A DNA stretch of 30,861 bases from CAZGOM01 sp964542875 (lineage in GTDB: Bacteria; Planctomycetota; Phycisphaerae; Phycisphaerales; Phycisphaeraceae), in NCBI GenBank assembly GCA_964542875.1, contig CAZIWA010000062.1, positions 1 to 30,861 of the forward strand, given 5' to 3'. Position numbers and translations under genes: made by a program. Position 1 is the first letter of the stretch; every line of letters begins with the position of its first letter. The notes beneath the pieces are model-generated. The model was given only the letters and a program-made list of their open reading frames with translations. It was not told the origin of the DNA and made no database searches. Shown one piece after another: positions 15,926-23,109 of the stretch.

Positions 15926-15945
15926 ACAAAACCAATCCTCCTTCC

Positions 15946-15995
15946 CGGTGGCGCAGCACGGCCCAAAGCCGTGCTGTGCCTTGCCCGCGCCAACA
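15946..15995 (+). repeat. Dispersed hairpin repeat family B, copy 2 (possible terminator)
   Basis: The best preserved B copy. A 13-bp stem with one G-U pair (15950-15962 with 15968-15980, around CAGCACGGC/GCCGTGCTG) has a 5-nt loop, and a GCCTTGCCCGCGCC tail pairs loosely with the GGTGGC start. It lies 21 nt after the dehydrogenase stop and may act as a terminator or 3'-end stabiliser. There is no T tract. Confidence 0.65.
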
Positions 15996-16125
15996 AAAAA
16001 AACACCACTCCTCCCTCTTCACCTCTTCAATCTCTTCGACACACGACACGGGACACAGGACCCGGGACGACTCTCCCCCCATAAATCCCTTGTACCCCCC
16101 GTCCCGCCATGCGATGCTCAATCGC

Positions 16126-17031
16126 ATGACCGACACCACATCTCCCTCGCCTTCCAACCTTGATCGCGCCGCCCTCCCCATCATGGCCCTCCTTCTGACC
16201 ATCATCACAGTGCTCATTTTCGGCCCGGCCTTAAAAATCCCTGACGATGTCGATACCATCGCCACCCTCTTTCTGGGCCTCGTTTTTGTTGTCCTCCACG
16301 GCTATCTGTCCATGGGACTCCGACATTTCGCCGTTTATCTCCTGCTCATCGTCCTCATCAGCTTCACCGCTGAAGCCGTCGGCGTCGCCACTGGGCTCAT
16401 TTTTGGCAATTACCACTACACCGACCACCTGGGCCCAAAAATCCTCGGCGTTCCCCCCATGGTCCAGGTCGGCTACACCTGCATGGGCTATTGCAGTCTC
16501 ATCGCCGCGCGCGTCATCCTCGGCCGGCAGTCCACCTCCCGATCATCACCTGCCGATCCCGCCTGCTCGCCGTGCTCCGCCTGGTGCAAATTCATCGCTC
16601 TGGCCCTCACCGCCACCACCATCATGGTCGCCTGGGACATCACCATGGACCCTTACCAGGCCACCATCTCCGGCGACTGGCTCTGGCACGACGGCGGCCC
16701 CTGGTTCGGCATCCCCATCCACAACTACATCGGCTGGTTCGGCACCGTCCTCACCTTCACCACCGCCTACCTTCTCTTTGAGAAAGCAGTCCCTCTCCCG
16801 CCCCCCAGGCCCATCGCCTCCTCATCCCTGTTCTGGGCCATGCCCACCCTCTTTTACGCCATCATGGCCCTGGGCATCGTCATAGTTCCCTTCATGCACA
16901 TCTACCCCGCCGTCGCCAACAAAGACCACTTCACAGGCTCCATCGCCGACATGCAATGGTCCCTCACTCTCCTCACTTTCTTCACCATGGGCACCCCCGT
17001 CCTCATCGCCCTTTTCCGCCTGCCGCGCTAA
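16126..17031 (+). CDS. Carotenoid biosynthesis protein, CruF/DUF422-like integral membrane protein
   Basis: A 301-aa polytopic protein with about seven or eight hydrophobic segments. It matches the family that includes the bacterial gamma-carotene 1',2'-hydratase CruF and the archaeal bisanhydrobacterioruberin hydratase. Motifs visible: SFTAEAVGVATGLIFGNYHY, GVPPMVQVGY and AWDITMDP, with acidic residues in membrane-proximal positions typical of the family. Water addition to a carotenoid end group is the family reaction; the substrate here is unknown, as no other carotenoid gene is in the window. ATG 16126 or 16114 are both possible. A small hairpin (ATGCGAT/ATCGCAT, 16109-16127) overlaps the start and could affect translation. 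A poorly conserved loop at residues 130-145 is Ser/Pro/Cys-rich. Confidence 0.85.
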   Translation: MTDTTSPSPSNLDRAALPIMALLLTIITVLIFGPALKIPDDVDTIATLFLGLVFVVLHGYLSMGLRHFAVYLLLIVLISFTAEAVGVATGLIFGNYHYTDHLGPKILGVPPMVQVGYTCMGYCSLIAARVILGRQSTSRSSPADPACSPCSAWCKFIALALTATTIMVAWDITMDPYQATISGDWLWHDGGPWFGIPIHNYIGWFGTVLTFTTAYLLFEKAVPLPPPRPIASSSLFWAMPTLFYAIMALGIVIVPFMHIYPAVANKDHFTGSIADMQWSLTLLTFFTMGTPVLIALFRLPR

Positions 17032-17040
17032 CGCTTCCTG

Positions 17041-17074
17041 CCCCCCACTCCCTTTAGGAGAGGGTTGGGGTAAA
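17041..17074. repeat. CTCCCTTTAGGAGAGGGTTGGGGT hairpin repeat
   Basis: CCCACTCCCTTTAGGAGAGG followed by GTTGGGGTAAAGG, a short hairpin with a constant GGTTGGGGT tail, placed 10 nt after the carotenoid gene stop. Related elements lie at 26262-26296 and 13364-13402. Between here and the next repeat (17075-17189) is AT-richer sequence with no supported gene. Confidence 0.55.
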
Positions 17075-17189
17075 GGCCGCTTTTGAATCCGAAAATGTGC
17101 CGAATGTTCAATGTGCGCCTCCCATGCTAATCATGTGTATATTATTCTTATGTTCTGGTATTGAGCACTCCAACGCCGGAACCCGCAAT

Positions 17190-17308
17190 TCTGGGTGGCA
17201 TGCTCTCGTCTGCGTGAGCATGTCTTCCTCTTTATCTGCGCTTTTTCTTAAGGGCCAAAGGCCCGGTCTTATTACAGCCAGGGTCGTAGCGCTTCTGAGC
17301 GCATAGGC
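17190..17308 (+). repeat. Dispersed repeat family D, uninterrupted copy
   Basis: Opens with a hairpin CATGCTC (17199-17205)/GAGCATG (17216-17222) with loop TCGTCTGCGT, then TCTTCCTCTTTAT. Next comes CTTAAGGGCCAAAGGCCCGG and the segment ATTACAGCCAGGGTCGTAGCGCTTCTGAGCGC. The same order recurs at 26228-26700, where about 294 bp have been inserted between CCAG and GGTCG. Both copies lie downstream of + strand genes. Confidence 0.7.
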
Positions 17309-17332
17309 CTCCCAGTCACAAACTCCGCCTCT

Positions 17333-18469
17333 TTACTTCCCGCCCTTAAGCCCCCGGGCCACCTTCACCACCTCATGCGCCGCATGCGGCTTCGACAGCG
17401 CCCGGCTCGCCGCCTGCATCGCTGCCAGCTTCCCCGGGTTATCCAGCAGCCGGTCGATCTTGAATGCCAGCGTCGGCAGGTTGTTGCATCGGATCGCCAC
17501 GCCTTCTTCCAGATAATGGTCGGCGTTGCGTTCTTCCTGCCCGGGGATGGGGTTCACAATGATCAGCGCCAGCCCCTTGGCCAGTGCTTCGGAAGACGTC
17601 AGCCCGCCCGGCTTGCCCAGCAGGATATCCGCTGCGGACATGTACTTGTCCATCTCTTTGGTGAACCCGATCGGGTGCACCTTCGCCTTGGCGTTTTTGG
17701 GGAATTTCTTCACCACCGCTTCAATCTTTTCTTTCAACTCCGCATTTTTTCCGCACACCGCCACCACCTGCACGGCGTGTTTCAGCTTGGCCAGGCTGGC
17801 GATCATGTTCTCGATCGGCCCCACGCCGAATCCGCCCGCGCTCATCAGGATGGTCGTCTTCTCCGGGTCCAGCCCCAGTGCTTTGCGGGTCGCTTTCTTA
17901 TCCAGCGTCTGTGAAAAAATCGGGTCGATGGGGATGCCCGTCACCGTCGTTTTGTTTTCCGGGATGCCCAGTTCGGTCAGGTGCACCCGCGTCTCTTCCA
18001 TGGCCACAAAGTAATGCTCGTACGTGTGGCAGAGCCACATCGCATGCACATCCAGGTCCGTCACCACAATGCCCTGGGGGAACGAAACCTTCTTCTCGTC
18101 TTTCAGGTTGGAAATGATTTCCGCAGGCAGAAAGTGTGTGCAGATCGCCACCGTCGGCTTTTCTTCCTCCAGCATTTTCATGAACGGCTTCAGGTTGATC
18201 CGGTTGATCAGCTTCCGCGTCCCCTCATTGGTGAAGGGCTTGTCCAACCGGTCATACAGCCACCCCAGCGAGTGAGGCGCAACCCGGATCATCTCCAGAT
18301 ACGCTTTGGAATACAGGTCCCGAAAAGCCTTGTTCGTAAACTCCAGCGTGTCGATGTGCTTCACCACCGCATCGGGATTCGCAGTCTTGTAAGCCGCCGC
18401 CACCGCATCCGCCGCCCGCAAGTGCCCAGCCCCTGCCGACGCCGAAAGAATCAAAGCCTTCTCAACCAT
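17333..18469 (-). CDS. MGDG synthase/UgtP-like GT-B glycosyltransferase
   Basis: A 378-aa protein that likely transfers a sugar from a UDP-sugar to diacylglycerol or another lipid at the inner face of the cytoplasmic membrane. The N-terminal acceptor domain starts SASAGAGHLRAADAV (about 9-23) and contains VVTDLDVHAMW, as in monogalactosyldiacylglycerol synthases and the processive glucosyltransferase UgtP. The C-terminal donor domain has SAGGFGVGP, GFTKEMDKYMSAADILLGKP and GGLTSSEALAKG, followed by PGQEERNADHYLEEGVA, the GT28 nucleotide-sugar site. Length fits the family. It stands alone between opposing genes. MurG-type activity is less likely given the N-terminal domain. Confidence 0.88.
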   Translation of the reverse strand: MVEKALILSASAGAGHLRAADAVAAAYKTANPDAVVKHIDTLEFTNKAFRDLYSKAYLEMIRVAPHSLGWLYDRLDKPFTNEGTRKLINRINLKPFMKMLEEEKPTVAICTHFLPAEIISNLKDEKKVSFPQGIVVTDLDVHAMWLCHTYEHYFVAMEETRVHLTELGIPENKTTVTGIPIDPIFSQTLDKKATRKALGLDPEKTTILMSAGGFGVGPIENMIASLAKLKHAVQVVAVCGKNAELKEKIEAVVKKFPKNAKAKVHPIGFTKEMDKYMSAADILLGKPGGLTSSEALAKGLALIIVNPIPGQEERNADHYLEEGVAIRCNNLPTLAFKIDRLLDNPGKLAAMQAASRALSKPHAAHEVVKVARGLKGGK

Positions 18470-18529
18470 TTGGGTACCCCGTTCATCAAGAGAATGAATG
18501 ATGTCATGAGTGTACCGACCCCAATCCGG

Positions 18530-18590
18530 GCCGTACGGCGCACCCAGGCCTTGCTTTGTCTTGCCCGTGCCACCACACCCGCCTTAACGA
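18530..18590. repeat. Degenerate dispersed repeat family B, copy 3
   Basis: GCCGTACGGCGCACCCAGGC precedes CTTGCTTTGTCTTGCCCGTGCCACC, matching the right half of the copies at 2737 and 15946. It lies between the divergent glycosyltransferase and aminotransferase genes. Confidence 0.4.
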
Positions 18591-18710
18591 CTCTCTCGCT
18601 CTTTCCCACCCGAAACCCATACCCCGAAACCCGAAAAGCCCGCAGGGCTCTCTCTGCTCTCTCCAACCCCTTCCTGATATCATGATCCACCCCCGATATG
18701 GAGATTTTTC

Positions 18711-19901
18711 ATGCCCGGCCCCATCAAACTATTCAACAAGCAGCGCCTCCTCACCCCCGGCCCCACCAGCGTTCCGGAAGAGGTCCTTCTGGAGATGGCC
18801 CAGCCCATCATCCACCACCGCACCAAGGCTTTTCAGGCCATTTATAAAGAGCTCTGCGAACAGCTTCAGCGGCTCTACAAGACCACCGGCCCCGTCATGA
18901 GCATCGCCGGCTCCGGCACCACCGCCTTTGAAGCCGCGCAGATCTCCCTAGCCCGTCCCGGCTCCACCGTCATCTCCGTCGCCTCCGGTAAATTCGGCGA
19001 GCGCTGGCAGGACATTTACGACCAATACGCCAAATCCCTGGGCGTCACCAACGTCAAGATCAACGTCGCATGGGGCTCCGCCATCACCGCGGACACCATC
19101 ACCCAGGCCTTGAAGGAACACCCCGGCGTCAGCGCCATCGCGCTTTGCCACTCCGAAACCGCCACCGCTTCGGCCTGCGACATCAAATCCGTCGCCGCCG
19201 CCGTACGCGCTTTTGGTGATGAACCCCTTCTCCTGGTCGACGGCATCACCTCCGTCGGCGCCATGCCCGTGGAGATGGACGCCTGGGGCATCGACTGCCT
19301 CGTCACCGGCTCCCAGAAGGCCCTCATGCTTCCCCCCGGCCTCGGCTACGTGGGCCTCGGCCCACGCGCCCTCAAGCGCCTGGAAGAAGTCAAAGCAGGC
19401 GGCTTCTACAACCTCGACCTCCGCCGCTGGTACAAATCCTGGCTCGCCAACGACGTCCCCTTCACGCCCCCCGTCAGCCTCATCCGCGGCCAGCGCGTCG
19501 CCCTCAAAATGCTCGAATCCGAAGGCTACGAAAGCGTGTACGGCCGCGTCGCCACCCTCGCCCATGCCACTCGCCAAACCTTCAAAGCCATGGGCCTCAA
19601 GCTCATCTCCACCTCCCCCAGCGACTCCGTCACCGGCGCCTTCTACCCCGAACTCCCCACCCCCATCGACGCAAAAAAATTCCGCGCCGGTGCGCGTGAT
19701 AACTTCGGCATGCACATCGCCGACGGTCAGGATGGCCGCGGCGCCAAATGGGCCGCCACCTCCTTCCGCATCAGCCACATGGGCAATGTAGACGCCGGCG
19801 ACACCCTCGCCTGCCTCCACGCCATCGAAGCCGAGCTCATCAAGGCCGGCCACAAGATCGCCAAAGGCACCGCCGTCTCCGAAGCCGCCAAGCACCTCTG
19901 A
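18711..19901 (+). CDS. Class V aminotransferase (alanine-glyoxylate / serine-pyruvate type)
   Basis: A 396-aa pyridoxal-phosphate enzyme, cytosolic, that moves an amino group between alanine or serine and glyoxylate or pyruvate. Seen: an N-terminal substrate-binding LLTPGPTSVPEEV, the phosphate-site SGTTAFE, the cofactor-binding Asp in LLVDGITSVG, and the Schiff-base Lys203 in VTGSQKALMLPPGLG. The C-terminal Arg is in TSFRISHMG. Length is as expected. ATG 18711 has GGAG 7 nt upstream. A strong terminator follows, and no partner gene is adjacent. Phosphoserine or aspartate aminotransferase activity occurs in the same fold class, so the substrate pair is family-level inference. Confidence 0.92.
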   Translation: MPGPIKLFNKQRLLTPGPTSVPEEVLLEMAQPIIHHRTKAFQAIYKELCEQLQRLYKTTGPVMSIAGSGTTAFEAAQISLARPGSTVISVASGKFGERWQDIYDQYAKSLGVTNVKINVAWGSAITADTITQALKEHPGVSAIALCHSETATASACDIKSVAAAVRAFGDEPLLLVDGITSVGAMPVEMDAWGIDCLVTGSQKALMLPPGLGYVGLGPRALKRLEEVKAGGFYNLDLRRWYKSWLANDVPFTPPVSLIRGQRVALKMLESEGYESVYGRVATLAHATRQTFKAMGLKLISTSPSDSVTGAFYPELPTPIDAKKFRAGARDNFGMHIADGQDGRGAKWAATSFRISHMGNVDAGDTLACLHAIEAELIKAGHKIAKGTAVSEAAKHL

Positions 19902-19923
19902 TAACCAAAACTTAAAACCCCAC

Positions 19924-19966
19924 CAACCGGCGTCTACACCCCCCGCAGACGCCGGTTGTCTTTTCA
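19924..19966 (+). terminator. Intrinsic terminator of the aminotransferase
   Basis: A 12-bp perfect stem (19924-19935 with 19947-19958, CAACCGGCGTCT/AGACGCCGGTTG), an 11-nt C-rich loop and TCTTTTC downstream, 22 nt after the stop. Confidence 0.8.
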
Positions 19967-19982
19967 TTTGCCACGAAATTCA

Positions 19983-19998
19983 ATGAGACTCATTATCA
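19983..19998. promoter_or_regulatory. Fur-box-like site
   Basis: ATGAGACTCATTATC matches 13 of the last 15 positions of the classical 19-bp Fur box (about 14 of 19 overall). The TGAGACT-C-ATTATCA dyad fits the 7-1-7 model at 12 of 14 positions. It ends 8 nt before the -35 of the promoter at 20006, a position suited to repression. Iron control of the prepilin-peroxidase group is inferred only. Confidence 0.5.
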
Positions 19999-20005
19999 AT
20001 TGGAT

Positions 20006-20034
20006 TTGACGACCACCCAAAACATTGCAATAAT
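20006..20034 (+). promoter_or_regulatory. Sigma70-type promoter of the prepilin-peroxidase gene group
   Basis: TTGACG (20006-20011, 5 of 6), a 17-nt spacer and AATAAT (20029-20034, 5 of 6). The predicted transcript has a leader of about 65 nt before ATG 20106. Confidence 0.6.
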
Positions 20035-20105
20035 GATTCTCTTTCTCAAGTACAGAATTCCCGGGGGATACGCAAAACTCTGTATTGAAACCTTCGGAGT
20101 TCTCC

Positions 20106-20816
20106 ATGCAACGCCATCACAAAACCGTCCGCACCGCCTTCACGCTCATTGAGCTTCTCGTCGTCATCTCCATCATTGCGCTCTTGATCGCCATCCTGCT
20201 GCCCGCCATGTCCAAGTCCCGCGGCACCGCCCGCAGCGCCATGTGCCTGGGCAACCTCCGCCAGATCGGCATCGGCATCATCGCCTACGCAGGCGACAAC
20301 AAGCTGTGGACCCCCACCGCCGCCATGCTCGGCAGCCACGACACCCGCCAAGCCAAGAACGCCATCTGGGTTGCCGATCCCTCCTCCCTCCCCGAAACTT
20401 ACGGCATGCCCGCCGTGCTCGACAACGGCTCATATGTCGCCGGTGTCATGGGCTCCAAGGTATGGGTCTGCCCCGGCGTCTATCAGGACGTCGCCGCCTG
20501 GGGCAACACCTACACCTTCCCCGTTGCCGGCACCACCTTCACCAAGCGCCTTGATGACAACGCAAAGCCCACTCAATCGGGCCCCACGCTCACCCTCTTC
20601 GGCTACGACGCCTACACCAACCGGCCGTACCAGACCGGCGTCCTCAAAGGCCCCACGACTCCCCCGGGCAACCCCCTGGGCTGGACAGCGTACAGCATCC
20701 CCACCGCTGAACGGCGCGTTCCCCATGACCTCAAAACCAGCAAAGACGGCGTCGGCATGAGCACCGCCGAATACACCAACCGCCTCTGGGCAGACGGCCG
20801 CGTCGGCCCCGGTTGA
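20106..20816 (+). CDS. Orphan planctomycete-type prepilin
   Basis: A 236-aa protein with a class III prepilin signal. RHHKTVRTA is followed by FTLIELLVVISIIALLIAILLPAM, with Phe at +1 and Glu at +5. The AMCLGNLRQIGIGIIAYAGDN helix, a cysteine near VWVCPGV and a C-terminal LWADGRV follow. The last of these corresponds to the end of the H-x-DG motif with the histidine missing. The soluble domain is expected on the cell surface or in the periplasm. ATG 20106 has CGGAG 7 nt upstream; an in-frame TTG at 20085 would add seven residues and lacks a site. It heads a run with the 180-aa protein and the peroxidase, although a hairpin terminator at 20868 should reduce read-through. Confidence 0.85.
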   Translation: MQRHHKTVRTAFTLIELLVVISIIALLIAILLPAMSKSRGTARSAMCLGNLRQIGIGIIAYAGDNKLWTPTAAMLGSHDTRQAKNAIWVADPSSLPETYGMPAVLDNGSYVAGVMGSKVWVCPGVYQDVAAWGNTYTFPVAGTTFTKRLDDNAKPTQSGPTLTLFGYDAYTNRPYQTGVLKGPTTPPGNPLGWTAYSIPTAERRVPHDLKTSKDGVGMSTAEYTNRLWADGRVGPG

Positions 20817-20867
20817 TCAACAAAACCGCCTAGCCATTCAACCATCTTCTATCTGACGTTTCACGCT

Positions 20868-20904
20868 GGGACGGACCCTCATTCAGGTGTCCGTCCCTTC
20901 TTCT
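20868..20904 (+). terminator. Hairpin terminator or attenuator after the prepilin
   Basis: A 9-bp stem GGGACGGAC/GTCCGTCCC (20868-20876 with 20889-20897) is followed by TTCTTCT. It lies between the prepilin and the 180-aa gene, 35 nt before the latter's ATG. With only a broken T run, partial read-through is plausible, giving more prepilin than downstream product. Confidence 0.6.
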
Positions 20905-20938
20905 AAATCCGTTGCGTCTATCCGACCGGGACCCTCCG

Positions 20939-21481
20939 ATGTGGCAAAAAATCCGTACCAAAGTCATCATCGCCGCCGCCGTCCTGGTCATCGGCTTCAT
21001 GGTGCTCCAAGTGGTCAAGGTCCTCTTTCCCCACCGCTACTACGGCCCGCCGTCCGCCGCCCAGGCCTACTTCTATGAAGTGGATTCCGGCAAGCTCTTC
21101 AAGGGCGACATCCTGGAGCTACCCCCTTTCCCCTCTCCGGAAAACCCAGCCGCGCAGGCGGTCTTCTTCCGCTCCTTCGCCTGCGGCCAATGCCCTGATG
21201 AACCCGCACTCTCCTCCGGCTACCTGGAGAAATACGAAGACGGCGCTAAGGTCTTCGTTGAAGGCCTCGGCATCCCCGCAGACGCCCCCATCAGCAAGAT
21301 TCGGGAAGGCCTTGCCAAAGGCGATAACCTGCACCGCCTCATCGCCATTCCCGAAATCAAAACCCAGTGGGTCCCCGAAGATTCCGACAAAGGCAAGGCC
21401 ATCATCGCCAAGGCCACTCCCAACTGCCCGGACCCGGCAAATCCCCTGATAGAATGCCGCCCAAAACCAGCCGTACACTGA
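20939..21481 (+). CDS. Single-pass membrane protein with the four-Cys domain shared with the zinc-ribbon protein
   Basis: A 180-aa protein of unknown function. A basic N-terminus (MWQKIRTK) and one membrane segment (9-30) act as a signal anchor. The rest is extracytoplasmic: FYEVDSGKLF (45-54), LPPFPSP, Cys82-x2-Cys85, GYLEKY (94-99), RLIAIP (133-138), WV (144-145), Cys163-Pro and Cys173. The same order of motifs is found in residues 342-478 of the protein at 8780-10216. Cys85 to Cys163 is 78 residues, as is Cys389 to Cys467 there. The pairs could form disulfides or bind a metal. ATG 20939 is preferred over the in-frame TTG at 20912, which lies nearer the terminator. Gene order prepilin, this gene, peroxidase suggests an envelope role. 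Confidence 0.78.
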   Translation: MWQKIRTKVIIAAAVLVIGFMVLQVVKVLFPHRYYGPPSAAQAYFYEVDSGKLFKGDILELPPFPSPENPAAQAVFFRSFACGQCPDEPALSSGYLEKYEDGAKVFVEGLGIPADAPISKIREGLAKGDNLHRLIAIPEIKTQWVPEDSDKGKAIIAKATPNCPDPANPLIECRPKPAVH

Positions 21482-21548
21482 CGCCTTTTACCAGCCGCAG
21501 GATTACAATCTCAGGCTTCTTGAAACATCAACCCCACGGACCGCCCGC

Positions 21549-22820
21549 GTGAATCTCCGCACCGCTTTCTTCCCGCTCTTGACACTCCTGGCCCTCTTCG
21601 CTGGATGGGCCCAGCCGGTGCATGCCCAGGCCCCTGACGCTGACGACCCCGCCGGCGCCCAAACCCAGCCCGCCCGCATGGTCATCCGCAAGCCGCTCGA
21701 CGAAGAACAATACAAAAAAGAAATCGCCCACCTCCGCGAGCTTTACTCCAAGCCCGCGGACCAGTGGCCCAAGCCCAGCATCGACGCCGGCGCCAAGTTC
21801 ACCGAGCTCGCCGCCACCGGCGCGCCTGTCTTCCCGAAGGAAAACCCTCTCACCCGCGAAAAACTCGCCCTGGGCCACCGCCTCTTTTTTGATCCCCGCC
21901 TCTCCTCCACACGCCAGATGGCCTGCGCCTCCTGCCATGATCCCGACCTGGGCTGGGCCGACGGCCGCACCACCTCGTTTGGCCACAACCGCCAGTCACT
22001 CCCGCGCAACGCCCCCACCCTCATGAACACCGGCGACCAGAAATACTGGTTCTGGGACGGCCGCGCCGACACCCTCGAAGATCAGATCACCCTCGTCCTC
22101 ACCAACCCCGGCGAAATGAACGCCGGACAGGCCCAGATCGTTAAATGGCTCCAGGAAAACACCGACTACCCCGACCGCTTTGAAAAAGTCTTCGGCACCC
22201 GCGAAGTCACTTTCGAACACATCACCCAGGCCATCGCCACCTTCCTGCGCACCATCCGCTCAGGCCGCTCCTCATTCGATAAATTCGCCAAAGGTGACTA
22301 CAAGGCCCTCCCGGATTCCGCACTCCGCGGCCTCCACCTGTTCCGCACCGACGCCAAGTGCGTCAACTGCCACAGCGGCCCCAACTTCACCGACAACGAA
22401 TTCCACGACATCGGCCTCAGCTACTATGGCCGCAAATACCAGGACCTGGGCCGCTTCACCGTCACCAAAGACCCCAAGGACGTCGGCGCCTTCAAAACCC
22501 CAACGCTCCGCAACATCACCCGCACCGCGCCTTACATGCACGTCGGCTTCTTTGAGATGGACGGCATCTTGAACCTCTACAACATCGGCATGCCCACCCT
22601 GCGCCCCAGGCCGGCCCAGGTCAATGACCCGCTCTTCCCCAAAAAATCCCCCCTGCTCCACCCCCTGGGCTTAAACAAGCAGGACTTTGAAGACCTCAAG
22701 GCCTTCATGGCGGCCCTCGAAGAACCCCGCCTGCGCGTGCGCCCCCCCGAAGACCTCATGGCCCAGCTCAAATCCGAATCCAATTCCACCCAGCCCGCCG
22801 CCACACAACCCGCCAAATAA
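21549..22820 (+). CDS. Di-haem cytochrome c peroxidase / MauG family protein
   Basis: A 423-aa exported protein. A signal peptide (about 1-26, ending PVHAQA) is followed by two c-type haem sites. CASCH (Cys126, Cys129, His130) lies in the N-terminal domain and CVNCH (Cys271, Cys274, His275) in the C-terminal domain. TAPYMHVGFF carries the conserved methionine distal ligand, and FKTPTLRNI is typical of the family. Bacterial cytochrome c peroxidases reduce hydrogen peroxide in the periplasm; MauG relatives oxidise protein residues instead. The sequence alone does not separate them. A Pro/Gln/Thr-rich tail (QPAATQPAK) ends the protein. The start is GTG 21549. Cytochrome maturation genes are not in the window. 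A family B repeat follows the stop by 14 nt. Confidence 0.9.
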   Translation: MNLRTAFFPLLTLLALFAGWAQPVHAQAPDADDPAGAQTQPARMVIRKPLDEEQYKKEIAHLRELYSKPADQWPKPSIDAGAKFTELAATGAPVFPKENPLTREKLALGHRLFFDPRLSSTRQMACASCHDPDLGWADGRTTSFGHNRQSLPRNAPTLMNTGDQKYWFWDGRADTLEDQITLVLTNPGEMNAGQAQIVKWLQENTDYPDRFEKVFGTREVTFEHITQAIATFLRTIRSGRSSFDKFAKGDYKALPDSALRGLHLFRTDAKCVNCHSGPNFTDNEFHDIGLSYYGRKYQDLGRFTVTKDPKDVGAFKTPTLRNITRTAPYMHVGFFEMDGILNLYNIGMPTLRPRPAQVNDPLFPKKSPLLHPLGLNKQDFEDLKAFMAALEEPRLRVRPPEDLMAQLKSESNSTQPAATQPAK

Positions 22821-22833
22821 CCCCCTCCACTCC

Positions 22834-22886
22834 CAGTGGCACAGCACGGCCCGAAGCAGTGCTGTATCCGAGCCAAGTGCCAACCC
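22834..22886 (+). repeat. Dispersed hairpin repeat family B, copy 4
   Basis: GTGGCACAGCACGGCCCGAA then GCAGTGCTGTATCCGAGCCAAGTGCC. It is close to the 15946 copy but with one stem mismatch. It starts 14 nt after the peroxidase stop. Confidence 0.65.
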
Positions 22887-22917
22887 AAAAACCCTCATCC
22901 ATCTCACACCAAAAAAC

Positions 22918-22985
22918 CGTTAGTGACGCGCCAGCGAGGGTATTCGGGCAACAGCCCGACCTCCCGCTCAACCCACCAAAAAACT
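22918..22985 (+). repeat. Dispersed repeat family A, copy 5
   Basis: The cleanest A copy: CGTTAGTGACGCGCCAGCGA, then GGGTATTCGGGCAACAGCCC and GACCTCCCGC with an A-rich tail. It sits 32 nt after a family B copy, the same order as at 2737-2870. From 22986 to 23109 I see only C-rich sequence with CCCGAAAACCCGATACCCC-like low-complexity motifs. Confidence 0.7.
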
Positions 22986-23109
22986 CTCAACCCAAAACCC
23001 GCGGGTTGTCGAATGTGGCATGAACTTAATCGAAGCCCCCCGATAGCCCGAAAACCCGATACCCCGGGTGCATGTGCCGACAAATACCCAATGCTTTGAC
23101 CCGCCCCCA

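Noticed and set aside
15217..16125. Upstream extension of the carotenoid-protein frame
   Set aside because: It is an Arg/Pro-rich shadow of the dehydrogenase and continues through a hairpin repeat; family similarity starts after 16126.
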